Assembly: GCA_964036665.1 (NCBI GenBank)
Contig: OZ038531.1
Coordinates: 12,028,168 to 12,092,167 of the forward strand
DNA from: Gordius sp. MW1
Taxonomy: Eukaryota; Nematomorpha; Gordioida; Gordea; Gordiidae
Length of the DNA: 64,000 nt
Direction of reading: 5' to 3'
Made by a program: the position numbers and the translations under genes
Shown here: piece after piece, positions 10,727 through 22,919 of the stretch
Numbering within the stretch: position 1 is the first letter of the stretch
Layout: each line of letters opens with the position of its first letter
Notes under the pieces: generated by a model
The model's input: only the letters and a program-made list of their open reading frames with translations
What the model was told of the DNA's origin: nothing
Database searches by the model: none

Positions 10727-11421
10727 CGTTGTCTTTTGTCAAAATGATAGTTCTCGCAGCTTAAAACCTTTTTTCGGAAGTCAATCGAGGATAATAGGAT
10801 TCTCAAATTGGCTTACTTTTATATATTTTTTTATGCTCTTTCACATAGAATCGAAAAAAATAAATATTTTTACCTCAAAATTTTTCACATATTTTTCTTT
10901 GAACCGTATTCATCCGATGAAAGTTGTCGTTTTCAGACGTGGTTTCTATGAACCCAAGTAAAAATTAATCAGAATTTAAAAACTATTACTTTGAAATCAT
11001 GATCGCATAAAGCAGTTTTCAAAATTAAGCACTCACGTTGCGATACAACAAAAACAAACTAATCGCAACAATAAAACGTTGTCTTTTGTCAAAATTATAG
11101 TTCTCGCAGCTTAAAACCTCTTTTCGGAAGTCAATCGAGGATAATAGAATTCTCAAATTGGCTTACTTTTATATATTTTTTTATGCTATTTCACATAGAA
11201 TCGAAAAAAATAAATATTTTTACCTCAAAATTTTTCACATATTTTTCTTTGAACCGTATTCATCCGATGAAAGTTGTCGTTTTCAGACGTGGTTTCTATG
11301 ATCTTAAGTAAAAATTTATCAGAATTGAAAAACTATTACTTTGAAATCATGATCGCATAGAGCAGTTTTCAAAAATTAAGCACTCACGTTGCGATACAAC
11401 AAACTAATCGCGACAATAAAA
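10727..11421 (+). repeat. Inserted dimer: GAACCCAAG unit plus EcoRI-type unit
   Basis: The first unit (350 bp) carries GAACCCAAG, AATTAATCAG and a 1-bp shorter TTCAAAATTAAG. The second (345 bp) carries AAAATTATAG in place of AAAATGATAG, the substitution creating GAATTC (an EcoRI site at 11147-11152), and TATGCTATTTCAC. This pair recurs at 12461, 18388, 21175, 22225 and 26398, so it is a mobile dimer cassette in the recombination sense. Confidence 0.82.
11147..11152. other. Diagnostic GAATTC variant of the AAAATTATAG subfamily
   Basis: Most monomers read ATAGGATTCTC, but this subfamily reads ATAGAATTCTC and so gains an EcoRI site. It is usually linked to AAAATTATAG and to CTATTTCAC (11-27 kb) or CTATTTAAC (30-43 kb). 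Copies occur at units 11077, 12811, 16300, 17341, 18738, 20136, 21525, 22575, 23967, 25359, 26748, 28826, 30557, 31943, 33335, 38868, 40254, 41640 and 43032. From about 43.1 kb on I saw none. Confidence 0.85.
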
Positions 11422-12460
11422 CGTTGTCTTTTGTCAAAATGATAGTTCTCGCAGCTTAAAACCTTTTTTCGGAAGTCAATCGAGGATAATAGGATTCTCA
11501 AATTGGCTTACTTTTATATATTTTTTTATGGTCTTTCACATAGAATCGAAAAAAATAAATATTTTTACCTCAAAATTTTTCACATATTTTTCTTTGAACC
11601 GTATTCATCCGATGAAAGTTGTCGTTTTCAGACGTGGTTTCTATGATCTTAAGTAAAAATTTATCAGAATTGAAAAACTATTACTTTGAAATCATGATCG
11701 CATAGAGCAGTTTTCAAAAATTAAGCACTCACGTTGCGATACAACAAAAACAAACTAATCGCAACAATAAAACGTTGTCTTTTGTCAAAATGATAGTTCT
11801 CGCAGCTTAAAACCTCTTGTCGGAAGTCAATCGAGGATAATAGGATTCTCAAATTGGCTTACTTTTATATATTATTTCATGCTCTTTCACATAGAATTTA
11901 AAAAAAGGAATATTTTTGCCTCAAAATTTTTCACATATTTTTCTTTGACGTATTCATCCGATGAAAGTTGTCGTTTTCAGACGTGGTTTCTATGATCCCA
12001 AGTAAAAATTTATCAGAATCTAAAAACTATTACTTTGAAATCATGATCGCATAGAGCAGTTTTCAAAAATTAAGCACTCACGTTGCGATACAACAAACTA
12101 ATCGCAACAATAAAACGTTGTCTTTTGTCAAAATGATAGTTCTCGCAGCTTAAAACCTCTTTTCGGAAGTCAATCGAGGATAATAGGATTCTCAAATTGG
12201 CTTACTTTTATATATTTTTTCATGCTCTTTCACATAGAATCGAAAAAAAGGAATATTTTTGTCTCAAAATTTTTCACATATTTTTCTTTGAACCGTATTC
12301 ATCCGATGAGAGTTGTCGTTTTCAGACGTGGTTTCTATGATCCCAAGTAAAAATTTATCAGAATTTAAAAACTATTACTTTGAAATCATGATCGCATAGA
12401 GCAGTTTTCAATAATTAAGCACTCACGTTGAGATACAACAAACTAATCGCAACAATAAAA

Positions 12461-13155
12461 CTTTGTCTTTTGTCAAAATGATAGTTCTCGCAGCTTAAAA
12501 CCTCTTTTCGGAAGTCAATCGAAGATAATAGGATTCTCAAATTGGCTTACTTTTATATATTTTTTTATGCTCTTTCACATAGAATCGAAAAAAATAAATA
12601 TTTTTACCTCAAAATTTTTCACATATTTTTCTTTGAACCGTATTCATCCGATGAAAGTTGTCGTTTTCAGACGTGGTTTCTATGAACCCAAGTAAAAATT
12701 AATCAGAATTTAAAAACTATTACTTTGAAATCATGATCGCATAAAGCAGTTTTCAAAATTAAGCACTCACGTTGCGATACAACAAAAACAAACTAATCGC
12801 AACAATAAAACGTTGTCTTTTGTCAAAATTATAGTTCTCGCAGCTTAAAACCTCTTTTCGGAAGTCAATCGAGGATAATAGAATTCTCAAATTGGCTTAC
12901 TTTTATATATTTTTTTATGCTATTTCACATAGAATCGAAAAAAATAAATATTTTTACCTCAAAATTTTTCACATATTTTTCTTTGAACCGTATTCATCCG
13001 ATGAAAGTTGTCGTTTTCAGACGTGGTTTCTATGATCCCAAGTAAAAATTTATCAGAATTGAAAAACTATTACTTTGAAATCATGATCGCATAGAGCAGT
13101 TTTCAAAAATTAAGCACTCACGTTGCGATACAACAAACTAATCGCGACAATAAAA
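12461..13155 (+). repeat. Copy of the 10727 dimer
   Basis: Units at 12461 and 12811 repeat those at 10727 and 11077 at offset 1734 (five monomers). The first starts CTTTGTC instead of CGTTGTC, a private change. The second ends GATCCCAAG rather than GATCTTAAG. Confidence 0.82.
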
Positions 13156-15948
13156 CGTTGTCTTTTGTCAAAATGATAGTTCTCGCAGCTTAAAACCTCT
13201 TTTCGGAAGTCAATCGAGGATAATAGGATTCTCAAATTGGCTTACTTTTATATATTTTTTCATGCTCTTTCACATAGAATTGAAAAAAAGGAATATTTTT
13301 GCCTCAAAATTTTTCACATATTTTTCTTTGAACCGTATTCATCCGATGAAAGTTGTCGTTTTCAGACGTGGTTTCTATGATCCCAAGTAAAAATTTATCA
13401 GAATCTAAAAACTATTACTTTGAAATCATGATCGCATAAAGCAGTTTTCAAAAATTAAGCACTCACGTTGCGATACAACAAAAACAAACTAATCGCGACA
13501 ATAAAACGTTGTCTTTTGTCAAAATGATAGTTCTCGCAGCTTAAAACCTCTTTTCGGAAGTCAATCGAAGATAATAGGATTCTCAAATTGGCTTACTTTT
13601 ATATATTTTTTTATGCTCTTTCACATAGAATTGAAAAAAAGGAATATTTTTGCCTCAAAAATTTTCACATATTTTTCTTTGAACCGTATTCATCCGATGA
13701 AAGTTGTCGTTTTCAGACGTGGTTTCTATGATCCCAAGTAAAAATTTATCAGAATCTAAAAACTATTACTTTGAAATCATGATCGCATAGAGCAGTTTTC
13801 AAAAATTAAGCACTCACGTTGCGATACAACAAAAACAAACTAATCGCAACAATAAAACGTTGTCTTTTGTCAAAATGATAGTTCTCGCAGCTTAAAACCT
13901 CTTTTCGGAGGTCAATCGAAGATAATAGGATTCTCAAATTGGCTTACTTTTATATATTTTTTTATGCTCTTTCACATAGAATCGAAAAAAATTAATATTT
14001 TTACCTCAAAATTTTTCACATATTTTTCTTTGAACCGTATTCATCCGATGAAAGTTGTCGTTTTCAGACGTGGTTTCTATGATCCCAAGTAAAAATTTAT
14101 CAGAATTTAAAAACTATTACTTTGAAATCATGATAGCATAAAGCAGTTTTCAAAAATTAAGCACTCACGTTGCGATACAACAAAAACAAACTAATCGCGA
14201 CAATAAAACGTTGTCTTTTGTCAAAATGATAGTTCTCGCAGCTTAAAACCTCTTTTCGGAAGTCAATCGAAGATAATAGGATTCTCAAATTGGCTTACTT
14301 TTATATATTTTTTTATGCTCTTTCACATAGAATCGAAAAAAATAAATATTTTTGCCTCAAAATTTTTCACATATTTTTCTTTGAACCGTATTCATCCGAT
14401 GAAAGTTGTCGTTTTCAGACGTGGTTTCTATGATCCCAAGTAAAAATTTATCAGAATCTAAAAACTATTACTTTGAAATCATGATCGCATAGAGCAGTTT
14501 TCAAAAATTAAGCACTCACGTTGCGATACAACAAACTAATCGCAACAATAAAACGTTGTCTTTTGTCAAAATGATAGTTCTCGCAGCTTAAAACCTCTTT
14601 TCCGAAGTCAATCGAGGATAATAGGTTTCTCAAATTGGCTTACTTTTATATATTTTTTCATGCTCTTTCACATAGAATTGAAAAAAAGGAATATTTTTGC
14701 CTCAAAATTTTTCACATATTTTTCTTTGAACCGTATTCATCCGATGAAAGTTGTCGTTTTCAGACGTGGTTTCTATGATCCCAAGTAAAAATTTATCAGA
14801 ATCTAAAAACTATTACTTTGAAATCATGATCGCATAAAGCAGTTTTCAAAAATTAAGCACTCACGTTGCGATACAACAAAAACAAACTAATCGCGACAAT
14901 AAAACGTTGTCTTTTGTCAAAATGATAGTTCTCGCAGCTTAAAACCTCTTTTCGGAAGTCAATCGAAGATAATAGGATTCTCAAATTGGCTTACTTTTAT
15001 ATATTTTTTTATGCTCTTTCACATAGAATTGAAAAAAAGGAATATTTTTGCCTCAAAAATTTTCACATATTTTTCTTTGAACCGTATTCATCCGATGAAA
15101 GTTGTCGTTTTCAGACGTGGTTTCTATGATCCCAAGTAAAAATTTATCAGAATCTAAAAACTATTACTTTGAAATCATGATCGCATAGAGCAGTTTTCAA
15201 AAATTAAGCACTCACGTTGCGATACAACAAAAACAAACTAATCGCAACAAAACGTTGTCTTTTGTCAAAATGATAGTTCTCGCAGCTTAAAACCTCTTTT
15301 CGGAGGTCAATCGAAGATAATAGGATTCTCAAATTGGCTTACTTTTATATATTTTTTTATGCTCTTTCACATAGAATCGAAAAAAATTAATATTTTTACC
15401 TCAAAATTTTTCACATATTTTTCTTTGAACCGTATTCATCCGATGAAAGTTGTCGTTTTCAGACGTGGTTTCTATGATCCCAAGTAAAAATTTATCAGAA
15501 TTTAAAAACTATTACTTTGAAATCATGATCGCATAAAGCAGTTTTCAAAAATTAAGCACTCACGTTGCGATACAACAAAAACAAACTAATCGCGACAATA
15601 AAACGTTGTCTTTTGTCAAAATGATAGTTCTCGCAGCTTAAAACCTCTTTTCGGAAGTCAATCGAAGATAATAGGATTCTCAAATTGGCTTACTTTTATA
15701 TATTTTTTTATGCTCTTTCACATAGAATCGAAAAAAATAAATATTTTTGCCTCAAAATTTTTCACATATTTTTCTTTGAACCGTATTCATCCGATGAAAG
15801 TTGTCGTTTTCAGACGTGGTTTCTATGATCCCAAGTAAAAATTTATCAGAATCTAAAAACTATCACTTTGAAATCATGATCGCATAGAGCAGTTTTCAAA
15901 AATTAAGCACTCACGTTGCGATACAACAAACTAATCGCAACAATAAAA
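13156..15948 (+). repeat. Clean 4-monomer HOR, two tandem copies
   Basis: Copy 1 units are at 13156, 13507, 13858 and 14209; copy 2 units are at 14554, 14905, 15253 and 15604. The offset is 1398, then 1395 after a 3-bp loss (CAACAAAACG) at about 15249. Unit order is: TTTCATG/AATTG/AAGG; CGAAG with CAAAAATTTTC; CGGAGGTC with AAATTAAT; CGAAG with TTTTTGCC and short loop. Rare markers such as CGGAGGTC (13906 and 15301) occur nowhere else in the window. Private differences include TTTTCCGAAG and AGGTTTC in the 14554 unit. Confidence 0.9.
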
Positions 15949-18900
15949 CGTTGTCTTTTGTCAAAATGATAGTTCTCGCAGCTTAAAACCTCTTTTCGGA
16001 AGTCAATCGAGGATAATAGGATTCTCAAATTGGCTTACTTTTATATATTTTTTTATGCTCTTTCACATAGAATCAAAAAAAATAAATATTTTTACCTCAA
16101 AATTTTTCACATATTTTTCTTTGAACCGTATTCATCCGATGAAAGTTGTCGTTGTCAGACGTGGTTTCTATGATCCCAAGTAAAAATTTATCAGAATTTA
16201 AAAACTATTACTTTGAAATCATGATCGCATAAAGCAGTTTTTAAAAATTAAGCACTCACGTTGCGATACAACAAAAACAAACTAATCGCAACAATAAAAC
16301 GTTGTCTTTTGTCAAAATTATAGTTCTCGCAGCTTAAAACCTCTTTTCGGAAGTCAATCGAGGATAATAGAATTCTCAAATTGGCTTACTTTTATATATT
16401 TTTTTATGCTATTTCACATAGAATCGAAAAAAATAAATATTTTTACCTCAAAATTTTTCACATATTTTTCTTTGAACCGTATCCGATGAAAGTTGTCGTT
16501 TTCAGACGTGGTTTCTATGATCCCAAGTAAAAATTTATCAGAATTGAAAAACTATTACTTTGAAATCATGATCGCATAGAGCAGTTTTCAAAAATTAAGC
16601 ACTCACGTTGCGATACAACAAACTAATCGCGACAATAAAACGTTGTCTTTTGTCAAAATGATAGTTCGCAGCTTAAAACCTCTTTTCGGAAGTCAATCGA
16701 GGATAATAGGATTCTCAAATTGGCTTACTTTTATATATTTTTTCATGCTCTTTCACATAGAATTGAAAAAAAGGAATATTTTTGCCTCAAAATTTTTCAC
16801 ATATTTTTCTTTGAACCGTATTCATCCGATGAAAGTTGTCGTTTTCAGACGTGGTTTCTATGATCCCAAGTAAAAATTAATCAGAATTTAAAAACTATTA
16901 CTTTGAAATCATGATCGCATAAAGCAGTTTGTAAAAATTAAGCACTCACGTTGCGATACAACAAAAACAAACTAATCGCAACAATAAAACGTTGTCTTTT
17001 GTCAAAATTATAGTTCTCGCAGCTTAAAACCTCTTTTCGGAAGTCAATCGAGGATAATAGGATTCTCAAATTGGCTTACTTTTATATATTTTTTCATGCT
17101 CTTTCACATAGAATTGAAAAAAAGGAATATTTTTGCCTCAAAATTTTTCACATATTTTTCTTTGAACCGTATTCATCCGATGAAAGTTGTCGTTTTCAGA
17201 CGTGGTTTCTATGATCCCAAGTAAAAATTAATCAGAATTTAAAAACTATTACTTTGAAATCATGATCGCATAAAGCAGTTTTCAAAAATTAAGCACTCAC
17301 GTTGCGATACAACAAAAACAAACTAATCGCAACAATAAAACGTTGTCTTTTGTCAAAATTATAGTTCTCGCAGCTTAAAACCTCTTTTCGGAAGTCAATC
17401 GAGGATAATAGAATTCTCAAATTGGCTTACTTTTATATATTTTTTTATGCTATTTCACATAGAATCGAAAAAAATAAATATTTTTACCTCAAAATTTTTC
17501 ACATATTTTTCTTTGAACCGTATTCATCCGATGAAAGTTGTCGTTTTCAGACGTGGTTTCTATGATCCCAAGTAAAAATTTATCAGAATTGAAAAACTAT
17601 TACTTTGAAATCATGATCGCATAGAGCAGTTTTCAAAAATTAAGCACTCACGTTGCGATACAACAAACTAATCGCGACAATAAAACGTTGTCTTTTGTCA
17701 AAATGATAGTTCTCGCAGCTTAAAACCTCTTTTCGGAAGTCCATCGAGGATAATAGGATTCTCAAATTGGCTTACTTTTATATATTTTTTCATGCTCTTT
17801 CACATAGAATTGAAAAAAAGGAATATTTTTGCCTCAAAATTTTTCACATTTTTTTCTTTGAACCGTATTCATCCGATGAAAGTTGTCGTTTTCAGACGTG
17901 GTTTCTATGATCCCAAGTAAAAATTAATCAGAATTTAAAAACTATTACTTTGAAATCATGATCGCATAAAGCAGTTTTCAAAAATTAAGCACTCACGTTG
18001 CGATACAACAAAAACAAACTAATCGCAACAATAAAACGTTGTCTTTTGTCAAAATTATAGTTCTCGCAGCTTAAAACCTCTTTTCGGAAGTCAATCGAGG
18101 ATAATAGGATTCTCAAATTGGCTTACTTTTATATATTTTTTCATGCTCTTTCACATAGAATTGAAAAAAAGGAATATTTTTGCCTCAAAAATTTTCACAT
18201 ATTTTTCTTTGAACCGTATTCATCCGATGAAAGTTGTCGTTTTCAGACGTGGTTTCTATGATCCCAAGTAAAAATTTATCAGAATCTAAAAACTATTACT
18301 TTGAAATCATGATCGCATAGAGCAGTTTTCAAAAATTAAGCACTCACGTTGCGATACAACAAAAACAAACTAATCGCAACAATAAAACGTTGTCTTTTGT
18401 CAAAATGATAGTTCTCGCAGATTAAAACCTCTTTTCGGAAGTCAATCGAAGATAATAGGATTCTCAAATTGGCTTACTTTTATATATTTTTTTATGCTCT
18501 TTCACATAGAATCGAAAAAAATAAATATTTTTACCTCAAAATTTTTCACATATTTTTCTTTGAACCGTATTCATCCGATGAAAGTTGTCGTTTTCAGACG
18601 TGGTTTCTATGAACCCAAGTAAAAATTAATCAGAATTTAAAAACTATTACTTTGAAATCATGATCGCATAAAGCAGTTTTCAAAATTAAGCACTCACGTT
18701 GCGATACAACAAAAACAAACTAATCGCAACAATAAAACGTTGTCTTTTGTCAAAATTATAGTTCTCGCAGCTTAAAACCTCTTTTCGGAAGTCAATCGAG
18801 GATAATAGAATTCTCAAATTGGCTTACTTTTATATATTTTTTTATGCTATTTCACATAGAATCGAAAAAAATAAATATTTTTACCTCAAAATTTTTCACA

Positions 18901-19433
18901 TATTTTTCTTTGAACCGTATTCATCCGATGAAAGTTGTCGTTTTCAGACGTGGTTTCTATGATCCCAAGTAAAAATTTATCAGAATTGAAAAACTATTAC
19001 TTTGAAATCATGATCGCATAGAGCAGTTTTCAAAAATTAAGCACTCACGTTGCGATACAACAAACTAATCGCGACAATAAAACGTTGTCTTTTGTCAAAA
19101 TGATAGTTCTCGCAGCTTAAAACCTCTTTTCGGAAGTCAATCGAGGATAATAGGATTCTCAAATTGGCTTACTTTTATATATTTTTTCATGCTCTTTCAC
19201 ATAGAATTGAAAAAAAGGAATATTTTTGCCTCAAAATTTTTCACATATTTTTCTTTGAACCGTATTCATCCGATGAAAGTTGTCGTTTTCAGACGTGGTT
19301 TCTATGATCCCAAGTAAAAATTTATCAGAATCTAAAAACTATTACTTTGAAATCATGATCGCATAGAGCAGTTTTCAAAAATTAAGCACTCACGTTGCGA
19401 TACAACAAAAACAAACTAATCGCAACAATAAAA
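15949..19433 (+). repeat. Ten monomers; sources for later copied blocks
   Basis: Units are at 15949, 16300, 16641, 16990, 17341, 17686, 18037, 18388, 18738 and 19083. The 15949 unit carries GTTGTCAGACG. The 16300 unit has a 4-bp loss at about 16480 (CGTATCCGATG). The 16641 unit has a 2-bp loss (GTTCGCAG). EcoRI-type units (AAAATTATAG, GAATTC, CTATTTCAC) lie at 16300, 17341 and 18738. The first three units recur at 23616-24656 with the same rare markers. Units 16990-18738 recur as 19785-21525 at offsets of 2787-2795 (eight monomers). Confidence 0.85.
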
Positions 19434-22400
19434 CGTTGTCTTTTGTCAAAATGATAGTTCTCGCAGCTTAAAACCTCTTTTCGGAAGTCAATCGAAGATA
19501 ATAGGATTCTCAAATTGGCTTACTTTTATATATTTTTTTATGCTCTTTCACATAGAATCGAAAAAAATTAATATTTTTACCTCAAAATTTTTCACATATT
19601 TTTCTTTGAACCGTATTCATCCGATGAAAGTTGTCGTTTTCAGACGTGGTTTCTATGATCCCAAGTAAAAATTAATCAGAATTTAAAAACTATTACTTTG
19701 AAATCATGATCGCATAAAGCAGTTTGTAAAAATTAAGCACTCACGTTGCGATACAACAAAAACAAACTAATCGCAACAATAAAACGTTGTCTTTTGTCAA
19801 AATTATAGTTCTCGCAGCTTAAAACCTCTTTTCGGAAGTCAATCGAGGATAATAGGATTCTCAAATTGGCTTACTTTTATATATTTTTTCATGCTCTTTC
19901 ACATAGAATTGAAAAAAAGGAATATTTTTGCCTCAAAATTTTTCACATATTTTTCTTTGAACCGTATTCATCCGATGAAAGTTGTCGTTTTCAGACGTGG
20001 TTTCTATGATCCCAAGTAAAAATTAATCAGAATTTAAAAACTATTACTTTGAAATCATGATCGCATAAAGCAGTTTTCAAAAATTAAGCACTCACGTTGC
20101 GATACAACAAAAACAAACTAATCGCAACAATAAAACGTTGTCTTTTGTCAAAATTATAGTTCTCGCAGCTTAAAACCTCTTTTCGGAAGTCAATCGAGGA
20201 TAATAGAATTCTCAAATTGGCTTACTTTTATATATTTTTTTATGCTATTTCACATAGAATCGAAAAAAATAAATATTTTTACCTCAAAATTTTTCACATA
20301 TTTTTCTTTGAACCGTATTCATCCGATGAAAGTTGTCGTTTTCAGACGTGGTTTCTATGATCCCAAGTAAAAATTTATCAGAAAACTATTACTTTGAAAT
20401 CATGATCGCATAGAGCAGTTTTCAAAAATTAAGCACTCACGTTGCGATACAACAAACTAATCGCGACAATAAAACGTTGTCTTTTGTCAAAATGATAGTT
20501 CTCGCAGCTTAAAACCTCTTTTCGGAAGTCCATCGAGGATAATAGGATTCTCAAATTGGCTTACTTTTATATATTTTTTCATGCTCTTTCACATAGAATT
20601 GAAAAAAAGGAATATTTTTGCCTCAAAATTTTTCACATATTTTTCTTTGAACCGTATTCATCCGATGAAAGTTGTCGTTTTCAGACGTGGTTTCTATGAT
20701 CCCAAGTAAAAATTAATCAGAATTTAAAAACTATTACTTTGAAATCATGATCGCATAAAGCAGTTTTCAAAAATTAAGCACTCACGTTGCGATACAACAA
20801 AAACAAACTAATCGCAACAATAAAACGTTGTCTTTTGTCAAAATTATAGTTCTCGCAGCTTAAAACCTCTTTTCGGAAGTCAATCGAGGATAATAGGATT
20901 CTCAAATTGGCTTACTTTTATATATTTTTTCATGCTCTTTCACATAGAATTGAAAAAAAGGAATATTTTTGCCTCAAAAATTTTCACATATTTTTCTTTG
21001 AACCATATTCATCCGATGAAAGTTGTCGTTTTCAGACGTGGTTTATAATCCCAAGTAAATATTTATCAGAATCTAAAAACTATTACTTTGAAATCATGAT
21101 CGCATAGAGCAGTTTTCAAAAATTAAGCACTCACGTTGCGATACAACAAAAACAAACTAATCGCAACAATAAAACGTTGTCTTTTGTAAAAATGATAGTT
21201 CTCGCAGCTTAAAACCTCTTTTCGGAAGTCAATCGAAGATAATAGGATTCTTAAATTGGCTTACTTTTATATATTTTTTTATGCTCTTTCACATAGAATT
21301 GAAAAAAAGGAATATTTTTGCCTCAAAATTTTTCACATATTTTTCTTTGAACCGTATTCATCCGATGAAAGTTGTCGTTTTCAGACGTGGTTTCTATGAA
21401 CCCAAGTAAAAATTAATCAGAATTTAAAAACTATTACTTTGAAATCATGATCGCATAAAGCAGTTTTCAAAATTAAGCACTCACGTTGCGATACAACAAA
21501 AACAAACTAATCGCAACAATAAAACGTTGTCTTTTGTCAAAATTATAGTTCTCGCAGCTTAAAACCTCTTTTCGGAAGTCAATCGAGGATAATAGAATTC
21601 TCAAATTGGCTTACTTTTATATATTTTTTTATGCTATTTCACATAGAATCGAAAAAAATAAATATTTTTACCTCAAAATTTTTCACATATTTTTCTTTGA
21701 ACCGTATTCATCCGATGAAAGTTGTCGTTTTCAGACGTGGTTTCTATGATCCCAAGTAAAAATTAATCAGAATTTAAAAACTATTACTTTGAAATCATGA
21801 TCGCATAAAGCAGTTTTCAAAAATTAAGCACTCACGTTGCGATACAACAAAAACAAACTAATCGCAACAATAAAACGTTGTCTTTTGTCAAAATTATAGT
21901 TCTCGCAGCTTAAAACCTCTTTTCGGAAGTCAATCGAGGATAATAGGATTCTCAAATTGGCTTACTTTTATATATTTTTTCATGCTCTTTCACATAGAAT
22001 TGAAAAAAAGGAATATTTTTGCCTCAAAAATTTTCACATATTTTTCTTTGAACCGTATTCATCCGATGAAAGTTGTCGTTTTCAGACGTGGTTTATAATC
22101 CCAAGTAAATATTTATCAGAATCTAAAAACTATTACTTTGAAATCATGATCGCATAGAGCAGTTTTCAAAAATTAAGCACTCACGTTGCGATACAACAAA
22201 AACAAACTAATCGCAACAATAAAACGTTGTCTTTTGTCAAAATGATAGTTCTCGCAGCTTAAAACCTCTTTTCGGAAGTCAATCGAAGATAATAGGATTC
22301 TTAAATTGGCTTACTTTTATATATTTTTTTATGCTCTTTCACATAGAATTGAAAAAAAGGAATATTTTTGCCTCAAAATTTTTCACATATTTTTCTTTGA

Positions 22401-22919
22401 ACCGTATTCATCCGATGAAAGTTGTCGTTTTCAGACGTGGTTTCTATGAACCCAAGTAAAAATTAATCAGAATTTAAAAACTATTACTTTGAAATCATGA
22501 TCGCATAAAGCAGTTTTCAAAATTAAGCACTCACGTTGCGATACAACAAAAACAAACTAATCGCAACAATAAAACGTTGTCTTTTGTCAAAATTATAGTT
22601 CTCGCAGCTTAAAACCTCTTTTCGGAAGTCAATCGAGGATAATAGAATTCTCAAATTGGCTTACTTTTATATATTTTTTTATGCTATTTCACATAGAATC
22701 GAAAAAAATAAATATTTTTACCTCAAAATTTTTCACATATTTTTCTTTGAACCGTATTCATCCGATGAAAGTTGTCGTTTTCAGACGTGGTTTCTATGAT
22801 CCCAAGTAAAAATTTATCAGAATTGAAAAACTATTACTTTGAAATCATGATCGCATAGAGCAGTTTTCAAAAATTAAGCACTCACGTTGCGATACAACAA
22901 ACTAATCGCGACAATAAAA
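19434..22919 (+). repeat. Ten monomers with an internal 3-monomer duplication
   Basis: Units are at 19434, 19785, 20136, 20475, 20826, 21175, 21525, 21876, 22225 and 22575. The 20136 unit is 339 bp, with a 6-bp loss giving ATCAGAAAACTATT. The 20475 unit has TCCATCGAGG, as has the 17686 unit. The 20826 and 21876 units share GTTTATAATCCC (a 2-bp loss) and AAGTAAATATTT. 20826-21875 and 21876-22925 are thus a 1050-bp tandem duplication of three monomers. The third unit of the second copy (22575) changes its 3' end to AATTG/AGAG/CGCGAC. Confidence 0.87.

Larger units (their letters stand above)
8654..12460 (+). repeat. Second copy of 1-3112, with two extra monomers
   Basis: Units at 8654, 8998, 9343, 9694, 10039 and 10382 match those at 1, 345, 690, 1041, 1386 and 1729 at offset 8653. 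Two added units at 10727 and 11077 follow. Then 11422, 11773 and 12116 match 2074, 2425 and 2768 at offset 9348, a rise of 695 bp equal to the two added units. The unit at 10727 begins like 11422 (CCTTTTTTCGG) but ends GAACCCAAG, and the unit at 11077 ends GATCTTAAG, so the insertion looks like an exchange with a different subfamily. Confidence 0.87.
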
